This document shows, one piece after another, positions 16,337 to 26,105 of a stretch of 64,000 nt of DNA (positions within the stretch are counted from its first letter, which is position 1; the number at the start of each line of letters is the position of its first letter). The stretch spans positions 248,001-312,000 of the forward strand of contig JBNKWZ010000008.1 of NCBI GenBank assembly GCA_050300015.1, written 5' to 3'. The notes beneath the pieces are model-generated. The model was given only the letters and a program-made list of their open reading frames with translations, did not search any database and was not told where the DNA came from. This stretch comes from CAYZQH01 sp050300015 (lineage in GTDB: Bacteria > Pseudomonadota > Gammaproteobacteria > Pseudomonadales > Cellvibrionaceae). Position numbers and translations under genes: made by a program.

Positions 16337-17728
16337 TTAGAAAAAGGTAAAACCGACTTGGAATAATCGCTCAATATCTCGGGTGTATTTTTTATCCACC
16401 AAGAAGACAATCACGTGATCACCACTGACAATTTCGATATCGTCGTGAGCAATAATGACCTCGTGTTCACCACTGTTATCCACTTCGCGCACGATAGCAC
16501 CAATGGTGGCGCCCTCGGGCAGGTCAATTTCTTCTAAGGTTTTGCCCACCACTTTCGAATTCTTGGCATCACCATGAGCCACCACTTCAATGGCTTCGGC
16601 AGCACCGCGGCGAAGGCTGTGTACATTAACAATATCACCGCGACGTACATGGGTTAACAAACTGCCAATGGTGGCCTGCTGGGGTGATATGGCAATGTCA
16701 ATTTCACCACCTTGGACCAGGTCGGCATACGCGGGGTTGCTGATCAGTGTTAGTACTTTGCGCGCACCGAGGCGTTTGGCCAACATGGATGACATGATGT
16801 TGGCCTCATCGCTATTGGTTACCGCCAAAAATACATCACAGTCTTCAATATTTTCTTCAAGCAACAATTCTTGGTCAGAGGCGCTGCCTTGCAAAACAAT
16901 GGTGCGGGTTAAATTGTCTGATAAAAAAACGGCACGTTTATGTGAGTACTCGATGACTTTTACCGCGTAACGCTTCTCTAGTTTTTGCGCCAGGCTCATG
17001 CCGATATTGCCACCGCCGGCAATTACGATCCGTTTGTAGGGGCGGTCTACTCGGCGCAATTCGCTCATGACTGCACGAATGTCTTCGCGGGCAGCGATAA
17101 AAAAGACTTCGTCATCGGCCTCGATAATGGTGGAGCCTTGCGGGGTAATGGCATGATTACGGCGGTAAATGGCGGCTACGCGTGTGTCCACATTGGGCAT
17201 GTGTTTGCGCAAAAACCGTAGCTCCTGACCCACTAGAGGGCCGCCATAATACGCGCGCACGGCCACCAGCTGTACACGGCCATCGGCAAAGTCCAAAACT
17301 TGTAATGCACCCGGTTGCTGCACCAAACGATAAATATAATTGGAAACAATTTGCTCGGGGCTGATGATGACATCAACGGGCACGGCCTCGTTGCGAAACA
17401 ACCCGGGGTAAGATACATACTCTTGCGAGCGCACGCGCGCGATTTTGGTGGGCGTGTGAAATAGAGAGTGCGCGATTTGACATGCCACCATATTGATTTC
17501 GTCATCACTGGTGACCGCAATCAGCATATCGGCGTCTTCAATGCCCGCTTGCAATAGGATGCCGGGGTGCGAAGCTTGTCCGCAAACCACGCCAATATCT
17601 AAGCGGTCACGCAGTTCTCGTAAAAAGGTTTCGTTCACATCGACCACGGTGATGTCGTTGGCTTCGCTCGAAAGGTTGGTGGCCAAGGTGCCCCCCACCT
17701 GCCCTGCGCCCAAGATGACAATTTTCAT
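16337..17728 (-). CDS. trkA: Trk system potassium uptake protein, NAD-binding regulatory subunit
   Basis: TrkA is the peripheral cytoplasmic ring that gates TrkH in response to nucleotides. The product has 463 residues arranged as two RCK repeats: Rossmann motif GAGQVGG (residues 7-13) and a second one, GGGNIGMSLAQ, in the middle, each followed by an RCK_C domain. Length and duplication are as in known TrkA. It lies between rsmB and trkH, 50 bp from each, in the usual gammaproteobacterial order. Confidence 0.95.
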   Translation of the reverse strand: MKIVILGAGQVGGTLATNLSSEANDITVVDVNETFLRELRDRLDIGVVCGQASHPGILLQAGIEDADMLIAVTSDDEINMVACQIAHSLFHTPTKIARVRSQEYVSYPGLFRNEAVPVDVIISPEQIVSNYIYRLVQQPGALQVLDFADGRVQLVAVRAYYGGPLVGQELRFLRKHMPNVDTRVAAIYRRNHAITPQGSTIIEADDEVFFIAAREDIRAVMSELRRVDRPYKRIVIAGGGNIGMSLAQKLEKRYAVKVIEYSHKRAVFLSDNLTRTIVLQGSASDQELLLEENIEDCDVFLAVTNSDEANIMSSMLAKRLGARKVLTLISNPAYADLVQGGEIDIAISPQQATIGSLLTHVRRGDIVNVHSLRRGAAEAIEVVAHGDAKNSKVVGKTLEEIDLPEGATIGAIVREVDNSGEHEVIIAHDDIEIVSGDHVIVFLVDKKYTRDIERLFQVGFTFF

Positions 17729-17778
17729 TATTGTGGTTCACCCCTTGGCTCGGTAGCTTGTTGGCAGTTTGCCAAAGT

Positions 17779-19107
17779 CTACGCCGAATCGGTTTTTGGT
17801 GTGCTGTGTTTTTCAATCATTGCATAGTAAAAGCCATCGTGCCCACCCATTTGCGGAAACAGTTGTCTGCCATAGGGGCGTGCCAACCCCCAATCGGCTG
17901 GAATGGGGATATGGGACGCATCTGTTTGCGTTTTTAAAAAATGTGCAATGGTGTGTTCGTTTTCCTCTGGGAGCACGGAGCAAGTGGCATAGACCAAGCG
18001 CCCTCCAGGTTTGAGCACCGCCCACAGGCTGGCTAACAAATTGTGTTGTAATGCCACTAGGTTTTCAATATCGCGGTGGCGGCGCAGCCACTTGATGTCA
18101 GGGTGTCTGCGAATCACGCCGGTGGCGGAGCAGGGTGCATCGAGCAAAATGCGATCAAAAAGTGTGCCGTCCCACCATTGTGTGAGCACGCTGGCATCCG
18201 CCTGTTTGACTTCTGCCTTGAGACCGAGACGCTGTAAATTTTGATGGATAGAAGTGACGCGTGTAGGTTCAAGCTCTATTGCCACCAAAGTGGTGTCTGG
18301 GCATGTTTCCAGAATGTGGCAGGTTTTGCCTCCCGGTGCGGCGCACGCGTCTAACACTGTTAAACCCGGCTCTAGCGCCAGCAGGGCGGCCGATAATTGT
18401 GCGGCTTCGTCCTGAACGCTGGCGTAACCCTCGGCAAAAAATGGCAGTCTGTCCACGGCCACCGGATGCGCCAATGTCAGGCCGTGCGACGCGTGAAGGC
18501 AGGCCGTAGCGGCAATGTCTGCAGTGGTTAGGCGGCTGTGGTAATCCTTGCGCGAAGCTTTTTGTTGATTAATGCGTAAGGTCATCGGCCCCTGTGTGTT
18601 GTTGGCTTCAATAATTTGTTGCCAGTGGTCAGGCCAGCTGTCCTTCACTCGCTCAAGTAGCCACTTGGGGTGTGACGTTTGGGCTAATTCTAGCGCTTGC
18701 CAGGGAGGGTTATCGGTTTTGGCTGCGCGTAAACAGGCGCGCAGCACACCATTGATCAAGCCCGTGGCCCAGGGTTTGCGCCACTCTTTGGTCACCTCTA
18801 CTGTGGCACTGATGGCTGCGTGCTCGGGAATGCGCGAATGTAAAATTTGATAGAGTCCCAACAGTAATAGGGCTTGAACCTGACTTTCCTTGGCTTTAAT
18901 GGGTTTTTTTAAGAAGCATTCACCGATGGCCGAAAGCCTATGACCAAACCGACAGACACCAAAACACAGCTCTTGCAACAGAGGCTGGTCTTTCTCGCTC
19001 ACATTGAGCGTAGCCCGATTTAACGCCCGTGTGAGCGACGCACCCTCGAATAGAACTTCGGCAATGACAGATGCGGCAGCGGCACGAACAGAGGGGCTAC
19101 GGGGCAT
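17779..19107 (-). CDS. rsmB: 16S rRNA (cytosine967-C5)-methyltransferase
   Basis: The product methylates C967 of 16S rRNA using SAM. From the ATG at 19107 it has 442 residues: an N-terminal NusB-like RNA-binding domain (about 1-140) and a Rossmann methyltransferase domain. SAM-binding motif LDACAAPGGKT, catalytic DAPCSATG (motif IV) and YATCS (motif VI) with the two active-site cysteines are all present. The start overlaps the end of fmt by 11 bp, indicating translational coupling. A longer frame to 19170 would run deep into fmt and is not needed. Confidence 0.95.
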   Translation of the reverse strand: MPRSPSVRAAAASVIAEVLFEGASLTRALNRATLNVSEKDQPLLQELCFGVCRFGHRLSAIGECFLKKPIKAKESQVQALLLLGLYQILHSRIPEHAAISATVEVTKEWRKPWATGLINGVLRACLRAAKTDNPPWQALELAQTSHPKWLLERVKDSWPDHWQQIIEANNTQGPMTLRINQQKASRKDYHSRLTTADIAATACLHASHGLTLAHPVAVDRLPFFAEGYASVQDEAAQLSAALLALEPGLTVLDACAAPGGKTCHILETCPDTTLVAIELEPTRVTSIHQNLQRLGLKAEVKQADASVLTQWWDGTLFDRILLDAPCSATGVIRRHPDIKWLRRHRDIENLVALQHNLLASLWAVLKPGGRLVYATCSVLPEENEHTIAHFLKTQTDASHIPIPADWGLARPYGRQLFPQMGGHDGFYYAMIEKHSTPKTDSA

Positions 19108-20071
19108 GGGATTCCATTGCGCCGAGTTGCAGGCCAGGGGTAAACCAATGCCCAAAGCCATTGAGTACATCGGTCACGGCCATGGCTTTCTTGCCTGGCA
19201 TTTGCAGTTTATGAATCTCAAGCATGCTGTTTTCTCCGCACGCTACGGCTAGGGTTTTGTCGGCGCTGATGAGGGTGCCGGGGGCCTGCTCATGGGCCTG
19301 TTGTATGGGGATGGCCTCCAGCAGGCGAATGCGTTCGCCGGCCAAAGTGGTGTAGGCCATGGGAAAGGGGTTGAACGCGCGAATACGACGTGCCAGTGTC
19401 TTTGCATCGAGCTGCCAGTTTATTAAGGCTTCCTCTTTGGTGAGCTTTTTGGCGTAGGTGGCCAGTGTGTCGTCTTGAGGGGTAGGTTTCTGTGTACCTT
19501 CGGCGAGGGCGTCTAAGGTACGCAGTAGCGCTTTCGGGCCAATACCTGCCAGGCGGTCGTGTAAGTCGGCGGCACTATCGGTAGGCAAGATTGGACAGGG
19601 GCTCAGCAACAGCATATCCCCCGTGTCGAGGCCCTCGTCCATTTGCATAATGGTGACGCCCGTTTCGCTATCACCCGCCTCTATCGCTCGCTGAATGGGG
19701 GCCGCACCGCGCCAGCGCGGTAACGCCGAGGCGTGCACATTTATGCAACCCAGTCGAGGCGCCGTTAACACGGCTTTGGGCAATATTAAACCGTAGGCCA
19801 CCACCACCATAATATCGGCCGCAAATGCGGCCAAGGTTGCGACCTCTTCAGGGGCCTTAAAATTGAGGGGCTGGCACACTTCAACGGCGGCGTTTAAGGC
19901 CACTTGTTTTACTGGGCTGGGTGTGAGCTTTTTACCTCGACCCGCCGGGCGGTCGGGCTGAGTGTAAGCGCCTACTACCGTATGCTGGCTTGCAATTAAG
20001 TGCTCTAAATGGATGGCCGCAAATTCAGGCGTGCCGGCAAACAGTATGTTCAATCCTGCCGTTGTGGACAT
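19097..20071 (-). CDS. fmt: methionyl-tRNA formyltransferase
   Basis: Fmt formylates initiator Met-tRNA with 10-formyl-THF. The start at 20071 gives 324 residues, typical length, with the N-terminal motif NILFAGTPEFA, the catalytic core NVHASALPRWRGAAPIQ and the conserved MDEGLDTGD. The C-terminal OB-like domain follows. The frame continues back to 20206 into def, but homologues start near MSTTAGLNILFAG. It lies downstream of def, its functional partner in N-formyl-methionine processing. Confidence 0.96.
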   Translation of the reverse strand: MSTTAGLNILFAGTPEFAAIHLEHLIASQHTVVGAYTQPDRPAGRGKKLTPSPVKQVALNAAVEVCQPLNFKAPEEVATLAAFAADIMVVVAYGLILPKAVLTAPRLGCINVHASALPRWRGAAPIQRAIEAGDSETGVTIMQMDEGLDTGDMLLLSPCPILPTDSAADLHDRLAGIGPKALLRTLDALAEGTQKPTPQDDTLATYAKKLTKEEALINWQLDAKTLARRIRAFNPFPMAYTTLAGERIRLLEAIPIQQAHEQAPGTLISADKTLAVACGENSMLEIHKLQMPGKKAMAVTDVLNGFGHWFTPGLQLGAMESHAP

Positions 20072-20103
20072 GTGGGGCCTTATGAGGTTGAGTAATGGGC
20101 GGG

Positions 20104-20610
20104 TTACACCTGTGCGCGTTGTTGCTTTTCCAGCTTGCTGCGAATGCGGTTCCGCTTGAGGTTGGATAGGTAGTCCACAAACAGCTTGCCGTTTAAGTGG
20201 TCGCACTCATGTTGAATGCAAACGGCCAGCAGTCCTTGCGGCTCCATCGTGAAGGAGTCGCCATTCCTGTCCAAAGCTGTGACGCGAACATGCATCGGGC
20301 GCGTGACAGTTTCGTAAAACCCTGGCACACTCAGGCAGCCTTCATCGTACTCGTTGAGTGTGCCGTCCAAGATTTCGATGGAGGGGTTAACGAAAGCCAA
20401 GGGCTCGTCCTGGTTTTCAGAGGTATCAATAACAATAATTTGCTCGTGTACGTTCACTTGAGTTGCCGCAAGGCCCACACCCGGTGCGTCGTACATGGTT
20501 TCGAACATATCATCAATGAGTTGTCGAATGCGGTCATCGACCATCTCTACGGGCTTAGCAATCGTCCGTAAACGGGGGTCTGGAAACTTAAGTATCGGTA
20601 GTAGAGCCAT
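20104..20610 (-). CDS. def: peptide deformylase
   Basis: This metallo-hydrolase removes the formyl group from nascent proteins. The 168-residue product has the three family motifs: GVGLAATQ, EGCLSVPG (Cys metal ligand) and QHECDHLNG (HExxH). It starts at ATG 20610 and heads the def-fmt-rsmB-trkA-trkH run, divergent from the LysM gene. Confidence 0.97.
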   Translation of the reverse strand: MALLPILKFPDPRLRTIAKPVEMVDDRIRQLIDDMFETMYDAPGVGLAATQVNVHEQIIVIDTSENQDEPLAFVNPSIEILDGTLNEYDEGCLSVPGFYETVTRPMHVRVTALDRNGDSFTMEPQGLLAVCIQHECDHLNGKLFVDYLSNLKRNRIRSKLEKQQRAQV

Positions 20611-20777
20611 TAGCCTTGTGACAAACTTCTAGTAATAAGGTAAATTCCACTGCTAACATAATGATTGAGCGAGACAAATAGAGCAAGTTTCGCTATCAAT
20701 GAAGCTGAAGGTGCCGCAGCATTAGACTATTATAACGGTAATAAATTAAAAGGGCCCCCTGGTATAGGACCACAACG

Positions 20778-21800
20778 ATGAAAAAAAGCATTTTGGGATT
20801 GCTGGGCGCATGCTTGCTGCTTGGCCAAGCCATAGCCGAAGAGCCAGAGTTTCAAGCAGATTATCCAGAGCGATATACGGTAGTGAAAGGTGATACGCTT
20901 TGGGACATTTCCAATCGATTTTTACGAAACCCGTGGATGTGGCCAGAAATTTGGCAGGTTAACCCTCAAATCGAGAATCCACATTTGATCTACCCTGGTG
21001 ACATGATCAAATTGGTTTATTTGGACGGCCAACCCCGCTTGGTGCTAGATTCCACTAACCGCGTGGTAAAATTATCCCCCGAGATTAGGGTGCTGGATAA
21101 TGGCGGTGCAATTCCTTCTATTCCTCTCGACGAAATTAACAGTTTCCTCTCTCGAAGCCGCGTAATGACCGCCGAAGAGCTTGAAAAAGCGCCCCATGTG
21201 GTGTCTGGCGAGGCCAAACGACTGGTGCTGGGCAAGGGCGACCGCCTTTACGCGCGCGGCGAGTTTGACGCTGGTGTACCGGTTTACGGCATCTATCGCA
21301 AGGGCGAAACCTATGTTGACCCAGATACGGGTGAACTTTTGGGTGTGCAGGCCATCGACATCGGCTCTGGTAAAATGCGCGCCCTTGAGGACGATATTGC
21401 CACCCTGCTGATGACCCGTACTACCGAGGAAGTACGCGTAGGCGACCGCTTATTGGTCGAAGAAACACGTCCCATCGATTCCACCTTCTTCCCTTCTGCA
21501 CCCAGCTTTGAGGTGGATGCCACTATCATCGCTGTGGAGGGCGGTGTGACCCAAGTGGGTAAATACGATGTGGTGATCATCAACCGAGGCGAACGCGAAG
21601 GCATGGAAGTCGGCAATGTGCTTGCGGTATACAAAGACGGTGGCGTCATTAAAGACCGCATTAAAGGTGATATGGTTGACTTGCCTGACGAACGTGCTGG
21701 CCTGTTGATGGTATTCCGTACCTTTGAAAAACTGAGCCTCGGCTTGGTGTTGGAAGCGGATCGTCCGCTGGCCATCAAAGACTTGGTGCGTAACCCCTAG
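20778..21800 (+). CDS. LysM peptidoglycan-binding domain protein
   Basis: The 340-residue product has a cleavable signal peptide (about 20 residues, ending AIA) and then a LysM domain (YTVVKGDTLWDISNRF, about residues 33-82). The LysM segment has the WMWPEIWQVNPQI insertion typical of the gammaproteobacterial def-adjacent LysM proteins. The remainder is a beta-rich domain of unknown role. Homologues sit at this place, divergent from def and upstream of dprA, in many gammaproteobacteria. A periplasmic, cell-wall-associated role is inferred. Confidence 0.9.
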   Translation: MKKSILGLLGACLLLGQAIAEEPEFQADYPERYTVVKGDTLWDISNRFLRNPWMWPEIWQVNPQIENPHLIYPGDMIKLVYLDGQPRLVLDSTNRVVKLSPEIRVLDNGGAIPSIPLDEINSFLSRSRVMTAEELEKAPHVVSGEAKRLVLGKGDRLYARGEFDAGVPVYGIYRKGETYVDPDTGELLGVQAIDIGSGKMRALEDDIATLLMTRTTEEVRVGDRLLVEETRPIDSTFFPSAPSFEVDATIIAVEGGVTQVGKYDVVIINRGEREGMEVGNVLAVYKDGGVIKDRIKGDMVDLPDERAGLLMVFRTFEKLSLGLVLEADRPLAIKDLVRNP

Positions 21801-21854
21801 CGCATGGCCTGTATGAGGCCCGTGTCTTTGAGCACCTGTTAAACAAGTTGATCG

Positions 21855-21879
21855 AAAAGCCCCATTTTGGGGCTTTTTT
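21855..21879 (+). terminator. intrinsic terminator after the LysM gene
   Basis: AAAAGCCCC (21855-21863) pairs with GGGGCTTTT around ATTTT, followed by a run of six T residues from 21874. It separates the LysM gene from dprA. Confidence 0.92.
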
Positions 21880-21963
21880 GTTTCCGCTCGACAAAAGATA
21901 GGCGCTGGGCATATGGTGCCATGGCACAATTACTGATAGGCTAAGGCCCTTGATGCCAAGCCA

Positions 21964-23142
21964 ATGGACTCATGGACGATGCTTAAACCCTTAGAGCAAC
22001 TGTTGTTATTGCAGCGCCTACCCGAAACAGGCTCTGGTACCTATTGGCGTTTGTTGGATGAGTTTCCATCCTTGCGGGTGGCACTTGATGCGCCCATTGA
22101 AGCCCTAAAAAATCTACTAACACCCGCAGCCTGCGATGCCCTCATGGACTACCGTGAACAGGGTGATAGCAGCAGTCTTATGCGCCGCGTCAAAGCCGAT
22201 ATGGACTGGTTGTCTGCCAACCAAATTCAGGTGCTAGATACCGACAGCGAGTACTACCCTAAGCTGTTGCTTGAAGTACGTCGTGCGCCCCCCATTCTTT
22301 ATGTAATGGGAGACCCTAAGGTGTTAGCTTTGCCGCAGATTGCGGTGGTTGGCTCACGCAACCCCTCCCCCTCTGGGCGCGACAATGCAAGCCGGTTTGC
22401 TGCCGACCTCGCTGCCAATGGTGTCACCATTACCAGTGGGCTGGCATTGGGTGTGGATGCCGCCGCTCATCAAGGGGCTTTAGCGGTCAACGGGACGACC
22501 ATAGCGGTGCTAGGCACCGGTATCGATCGGATTTACCCCCAACGCAATCGTCAATTGGCAGGGCAAATAGTGCGTTCCGGTGGTGCTGTGATCAGTGAGT
22601 TTCCATTAGGTACCGAGCCGCAGCCAAGTAACTTTCCTCAACGCAATCGTATTATCAGTGGTTTAAGTTTCGGGGTGTTGGTGGTGGAAGCTGCCATCAA
22701 AAGCGGCTCGCTGATCACGGCGCGCTATGCGCTTCAGCAAGATCGCGAAGTGTTCGCCATTCCGGGTTCTATTCACAACCCTCTCAGCCGCGGTTGTCAT
22801 GCCTTGATTAAAGACGGTGCCAAACTCGTGGAAGCGGCAAAAGACATCGTTGACGAAATCCAAGGGTTTTTATCCCTAAAGTGGCAAGAAACGGGCTTTC
22901 TGGCCAGCGCCATGCCCAAGTTTGAAGAGGAGTTAATTACTTCGGACAACGAGGAAATGATACTGTCTCACTTAGATTTTGACCCAGTGAGTATCGATCA
23001 GTTGGCTGAGCGCACAGGGCTTGGTGTGGGCGAATTGATGGCGTCCCTACTGACCATGGAAGTGAAAGGTCTGGTGGGTAATTTAGGGAGTGGCTATGCC
23101 CGGCCTCACAAAGCCATGATGGCCAAAGATTTAATCTCTTAG
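21964..23142 (+). CDS. dprA: DNA-processing protein A (RecA loader in natural transformation)
   Basis: DprA protects incoming single-stranded DNA and loads RecA during transformation. The 392-residue product has an N-terminal SAM-like region, the Rossmann domain with GSRNPSPSG, SGLALGVDAAAH, GTGIDRIYP and FPQRNRIISGLS, and a C-terminal winged-helix DprA domain. A second ATG at 21979 is an alternative start. Length and motifs are standard. Confidence 0.95.
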   Translation: MDSWTMLKPLEQLLLLQRLPETGSGTYWRLLDEFPSLRVALDAPIEALKNLLTPAACDALMDYREQGDSSSLMRRVKADMDWLSANQIQVLDTDSEYYPKLLLEVRRAPPILYVMGDPKVLALPQIAVVGSRNPSPSGRDNASRFAADLAANGVTITSGLALGVDAAAHQGALAVNGTTIAVLGTGIDRIYPQRNRQLAGQIVRSGGAVISEFPLGTEPQPSNFPQRNRIISGLSFGVLVVEAAIKSGSLITARYALQQDREVFAIPGSIHNPLSRGCHALIKDGAKLVEAAKDIVDEIQGFLSLKWQETGFLASAMPKFEEELITSDNEEMILSHLDFDPVSIDQLAERTGLGVGELMASLLTMEVKGLVGNLGSGYARPHKAMMAKDLIS

Positions 23143-23270
23143 CTCGAGACCCCGTTCCGTTCAAAAACCCCTACCACGTTGCTTGTCCACAGCCCTAACT
23201 TAGGGTAACGTTCGCCGTTTCTTATTGTGAACGCGTCTTATTCGCGGCACGAAATTTGGGAGTTAACCTT

Positions 23271-23774
23271 ATGCGTGAACCGTTTGTTGCTATTTTAATG
23301 GGGTCAGATTCTGACCTGCCCGTAATGGAGTCAGCCTTCAGCGTTTTAAAAGCCCTGGATATTCCCTTTGAAGCCAAAGTGACTTCAGCGCACCGCACAC
23401 CTAAGGCCACCCATGATTACGTGGTAGATGCCGATGGACGGGGCTGTGCCGTGTTCATCTGCGCCGCGGGTATGGCGGCACACTTGGCCGGAGCGGTAGC
23501 CGCCACCACTGTAAAGCCTGTGTTGGGCGTCCCCATTAACAGTTCATTGGATGGCTTGGACGCACTGTTGTCCACTGCCCAGATGCCAGGGGGTATTCCT
23601 GTGGGTACTTTGGCCATCGGTAAGGCTGGCGCCAAAAACGCTGCTTATTTGGCCGCACAAATCCTCGGTACCTGCAATCCGGACTTACACCAAAAACTCA
23701 AGAGCGAGCGTGAAGCCAATGCGCGGGAAGTGATCGCTAAAGACGCGGCTTTGCAAGAGAAGCTTAAAGATTAA
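23271..23774 (+). CDS. purE: N5-carboxyaminoimidazole ribonucleotide mutase (class I PurE)
   Basis: PurE converts N5-CAIR to CAIR in purine synthesis. From the ATG at 23271, which has a GGGAG ribosome site 8 nt before it, the product has 167 residues. It shows the class I motifs MGSDSDLPVM, SAHRTP and the AAGMAAHLAG loop. The frame could start at 23256, but the ribosome site favours 23271. PurK, its usual partner, is not adjacent; purE sits alone between dprA and tsaC. Confidence 0.95.
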   Translation: MREPFVAILMGSDSDLPVMESAFSVLKALDIPFEAKVTSAHRTPKATHDYVVDADGRGCAVFICAAGMAAHLAGAVAATTVKPVLGVPINSSLDGLDALLSTAQMPGGIPVGTLAIGKAGAKNAAYLAAQILGTCNPDLHQKLKSEREANAREVIAKDAALQEKLKD

Positions 23775-23776
23775 AT

Positions 23777-24337
23777 GTGAACTATCTGGTGCACCCAAAA
23801 GTACAAATCGCTGCCGCCCAGCTGGCTGCGGGCGGCGTCATGGCCTACCCCACAGAGGCCGTGTGGGGTTTGGGTTGCGACCCGTTTAACGGCGACGCCG
23901 TGGCGCGTGTGTTGGCGCTTAAGCGGCGCCCAGTGGCCAAAGGCCTGATTTTGGTGGCCGCCACCTTCGAACAGCTGGATTTTTTATTGTTTGACCTTGG
24001 TGGCGCGCAACAGCGCATGCTTAAAGATTCTTGGCCCGGGCCCAATACTTGGCTGGTGCCGCACCGCGACCGAGTGCCGGATTGGGTGTGCGGACAGCAT
24101 GCGACGGTAGGAGTTAGAGTCAGCGCACACCCGCTGGTGCGCGCACTGTGCTCAGCCTATGGTGGGCCACTGGTGTCTACCAGTGCCAATCCCCAAGGCC
24201 TGCCACCGGCACGTTGGGGGTTTCAAGCCAGACGTTATTTTGGTGTTACCATTGGGTATCTGCCCGGCACCGTGAATCACGGCGCCAAGCCCTCTGTGAT
24301 TCGCGACTTGATCACAGGCGCCACCCTACGCGAATAA
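23777..24337 (+). CDS. tsaC: threonylcarbamoyl-AMP synthase (YrdC/Sua5 family)
   Basis: TsaC makes threonylcarbamoyl-adenylate for the t6A37 tRNA modification. The 186-residue product shows YPTEAVWGLGCDP and LKRRPVAKGLILV, the nucleotide and threonine-binding stretches, and STSANPQG late in the protein. The start is a GTG two bases after the purE stop; an overlapping ATG is followed at once by TGA. The tight spacing indicates coupling to purE. Confidence 0.93.
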   Translation: MNYLVHPKVQIAAAQLAAGGVMAYPTEAVWGLGCDPFNGDAVARVLALKRRPVAKGLILVAATFEQLDFLLFDLGGAQQRMLKDSWPGPNTWLVPHRDRVPDWVCGQHATVGVRVSAHPLVRALCSAYGGPLVSTSANPQGLPPARWGFQARRYFGVTIGYLPGTVNHGAKPSVIRDLITGATLRE

Positions 24338-24346
24338 GGAAAAACT

Positions 24347-25255
24347 ATGACGCAACCCCATAAATCACTGGTGTTGGAATATCTAAAAGACTTGCAAGAT
24401 CGCATCTGCAACGACTTGGCCGCAGTGGATGGCAAGGCCCAGTTTGTAGAAGACACCTGGGTAAGGGACGAAGGGGGTGGCGGGCGTTCGCGAGTGATCA
24501 CTGACGGAGCTGTATTTGAAAAAGGCGGCGTCAACTTTTCTCATGTTTTAGGGGAGCAAATGCCCGCCTCGGCTACGGCCCATCGCCCAGAGTTGGCAGG
24601 GCGCCGGTTTGAGGCCATGGGTGTGTCTCTGGTTATGCACCCCAGTAACCCCTATGTGCCTACCAGTCACGCCAACGTGCGATTTTTTATCGCGGAAAAA
24701 CCCGGCGCAGACCCCGTTTGGTGGTTTGGCGGTGGGTATGACCTCACGCCTTATTACGGCTTTGAAGAAGACTGTATTCATTGGCACCAAACTGCCAAAG
24801 CCGCCTGCGAGCCCTTTGGTAAAGACGTTTTTGATCGCTACAAAAAGTGGTGTGACGATTACTTTTATCTCAAGCATCGCAATGAGCCGAGGGGTGTGGG
24901 CGGATTGTTTTTTGACGACCTCAATACCCCGAGTTTTGACGAGTGCTTTGCCTTTATGCGCTCGGTGGGCGACAGCTATATCGATGCCTACGCACCCATT
25001 GTGAAGCGCCGGCAATCTCTTGAATATGGCGAGCGCGAGCGACAATTTCAGTTGTATCGTCGTGGCCGCTATGTGGAGTTCAATTTGGTCTACGATCGGG
25101 GCACGCTGTTTGGTTTGCAAACCGGCGGGCGCACGGAGTCCATTCTAATGTCACTGCCGCCCCTGGTACGCTGGCAATACGATTACCACCCCGAGCCGGA
25201 ATCTCCCGAAGCGGAATTGCTACAGCGCTACTTAACCGCGCGTGATTGGGTGTAA
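24347..25255 (+). CDS. hemF: oxygen-dependent coproporphyrinogen III oxidase
   Basis: HemF decarboxylates coproporphyrinogen III to protoporphyrinogen IX using O2. The 302-residue product has the conserved segments NPYVPTSHANVRFF, WWFGGGYDLTPYY and EFNLVYDRGTLFGLQTGGR. AAGG precedes the ATG at good spacing. It sits 9 bp after tsaC in a probable purE-tsaC-hemF-aroE transcript. Confidence 0.97.
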   Translation: MTQPHKSLVLEYLKDLQDRICNDLAAVDGKAQFVEDTWVRDEGGGGRSRVITDGAVFEKGGVNFSHVLGEQMPASATAHRPELAGRRFEAMGVSLVMHPSNPYVPTSHANVRFFIAEKPGADPVWWFGGGYDLTPYYGFEEDCIHWHQTAKAACEPFGKDVFDRYKKWCDDYFYLKHRNEPRGVGGLFFDDLNTPSFDECFAFMRSVGDSYIDAYAPIVKRRQSLEYGERERQFQLYRRGRYVEFNLVYDRGTLFGLQTGGRTESILMSLPPLVRWQYDYHPEPESPEAELLQRYLTARDWV

Positions 25256-25259
25256 GGCA

Positions 25260-26081
25260 ATGGATCAATACGCCGTTGTGGGTAACCCAATAGCCCATTC
25301 CAAGTCCCCGGATATTCACTATCAGTTTGCGTTGCAAACCGGCGAGATTTTGGAGTATCACAAAATACTGGTGGCAAAGGAGGCCTTTCGAGAGGAGGCG
25401 ACCGCTTTTTTTGCGCTTGGTGGGCGCGGCTTAAACGTGACGGTACCGTTCAAAGAGACAGCCTTCCGCTTCAGCGATCATTTGACAGAACGCGCGCAAC
25501 TGGCCGAAGCGGTAAACACTTTGGTGTATCAATCAGACGGCACAATTTTGGGTGACAATACCGATGGTGCGGGCCTGATGATGGACCTTGCGCGCTTACA
25601 ATGGCCACTTGCGGGTGCGCGCGTATTGGTATTGGGGGCAGGGGGCGCCGTGCGTGGTATTTTGCAGCCTCTGCTGGCCGCCAACCCCAGTGCCGTGGTG
25701 ATTGCCAATCGCACCGAGGCCAAGGCGCAGGCATTGGCAAAAACTTTTGAGCCTTACGGCGAGGTACAAGGTTTGGGCTTTGCTGGGATCGAGGGTGCTT
25801 TTGACGTGGTGATCAACGGCAGCTCCGCAAGTCTGGCGGGTGAAATGCCGCCCATTAGCACACAAGTTGTCACAAACACCACACGTGTCTACGACTTAAT
25901 GTACGCCGCCGAGCCTACCGTTTTTATGCGTTGGGCGCTCGAGGCGCGTGCGGCTGACACCTCGGATGGCTTGGGGATGTTGGTGGGGCAGGCGGCAGAG
26001 GCTTTTTATCTCTGGCGGGGTAAACGACCTGACATTGTCCCCGTGCTCACATGGTTGCGTGCGCAGTTGGATGCGGCTTAA
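25260..26081 (+). CDS. aroE: shikimate dehydrogenase (NADP+)
   Basis: AroE reduces 3-dehydroshikimate in the aromatic amino acid pathway. The 273-residue product has the shikimate-binding site NPIAHSKSP, the catalytic Lys in NVTVPFKE, DNTDGAG, and the NADP Rossmann motif GAGGAVRG with NRTEAKA. The ATG at 25260 lies 4 bp after the hemF stop with AAGG before it; an earlier in-frame start at 25242 would overlap hemF. Confidence 0.96.
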   Translation: MDQYAVVGNPIAHSKSPDIHYQFALQTGEILEYHKILVAKEAFREEATAFFALGGRGLNVTVPFKETAFRFSDHLTERAQLAEAVNTLVYQSDGTILGDNTDGAGLMMDLARLQWPLAGARVLVLGAGGAVRGILQPLLAANPSAVVIANRTEAKAQALAKTFEPYGEVQGLGFAGIEGAFDVVINGSSASLAGEMPPISTQVVTNTTRVYDLMYAAEPTVFMRWALEARAADTSDGLGMLVGQAAEAFYLWRGKRPDIVPVLTWLRAQLDAA

Positions 26082-26105
26082 CCCTTAACCTCCCTGAGTT
26101 GCCCC

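Noticed and set aside
7599..20730. Shared 13-nt string (TGAAGGTGCCGCA) upstream of uvrD and of the LysM gene
   Set aside because: Several 13-nt matches are expected by chance in 64 kb, and no symmetry or further similarity surrounds the two copies.
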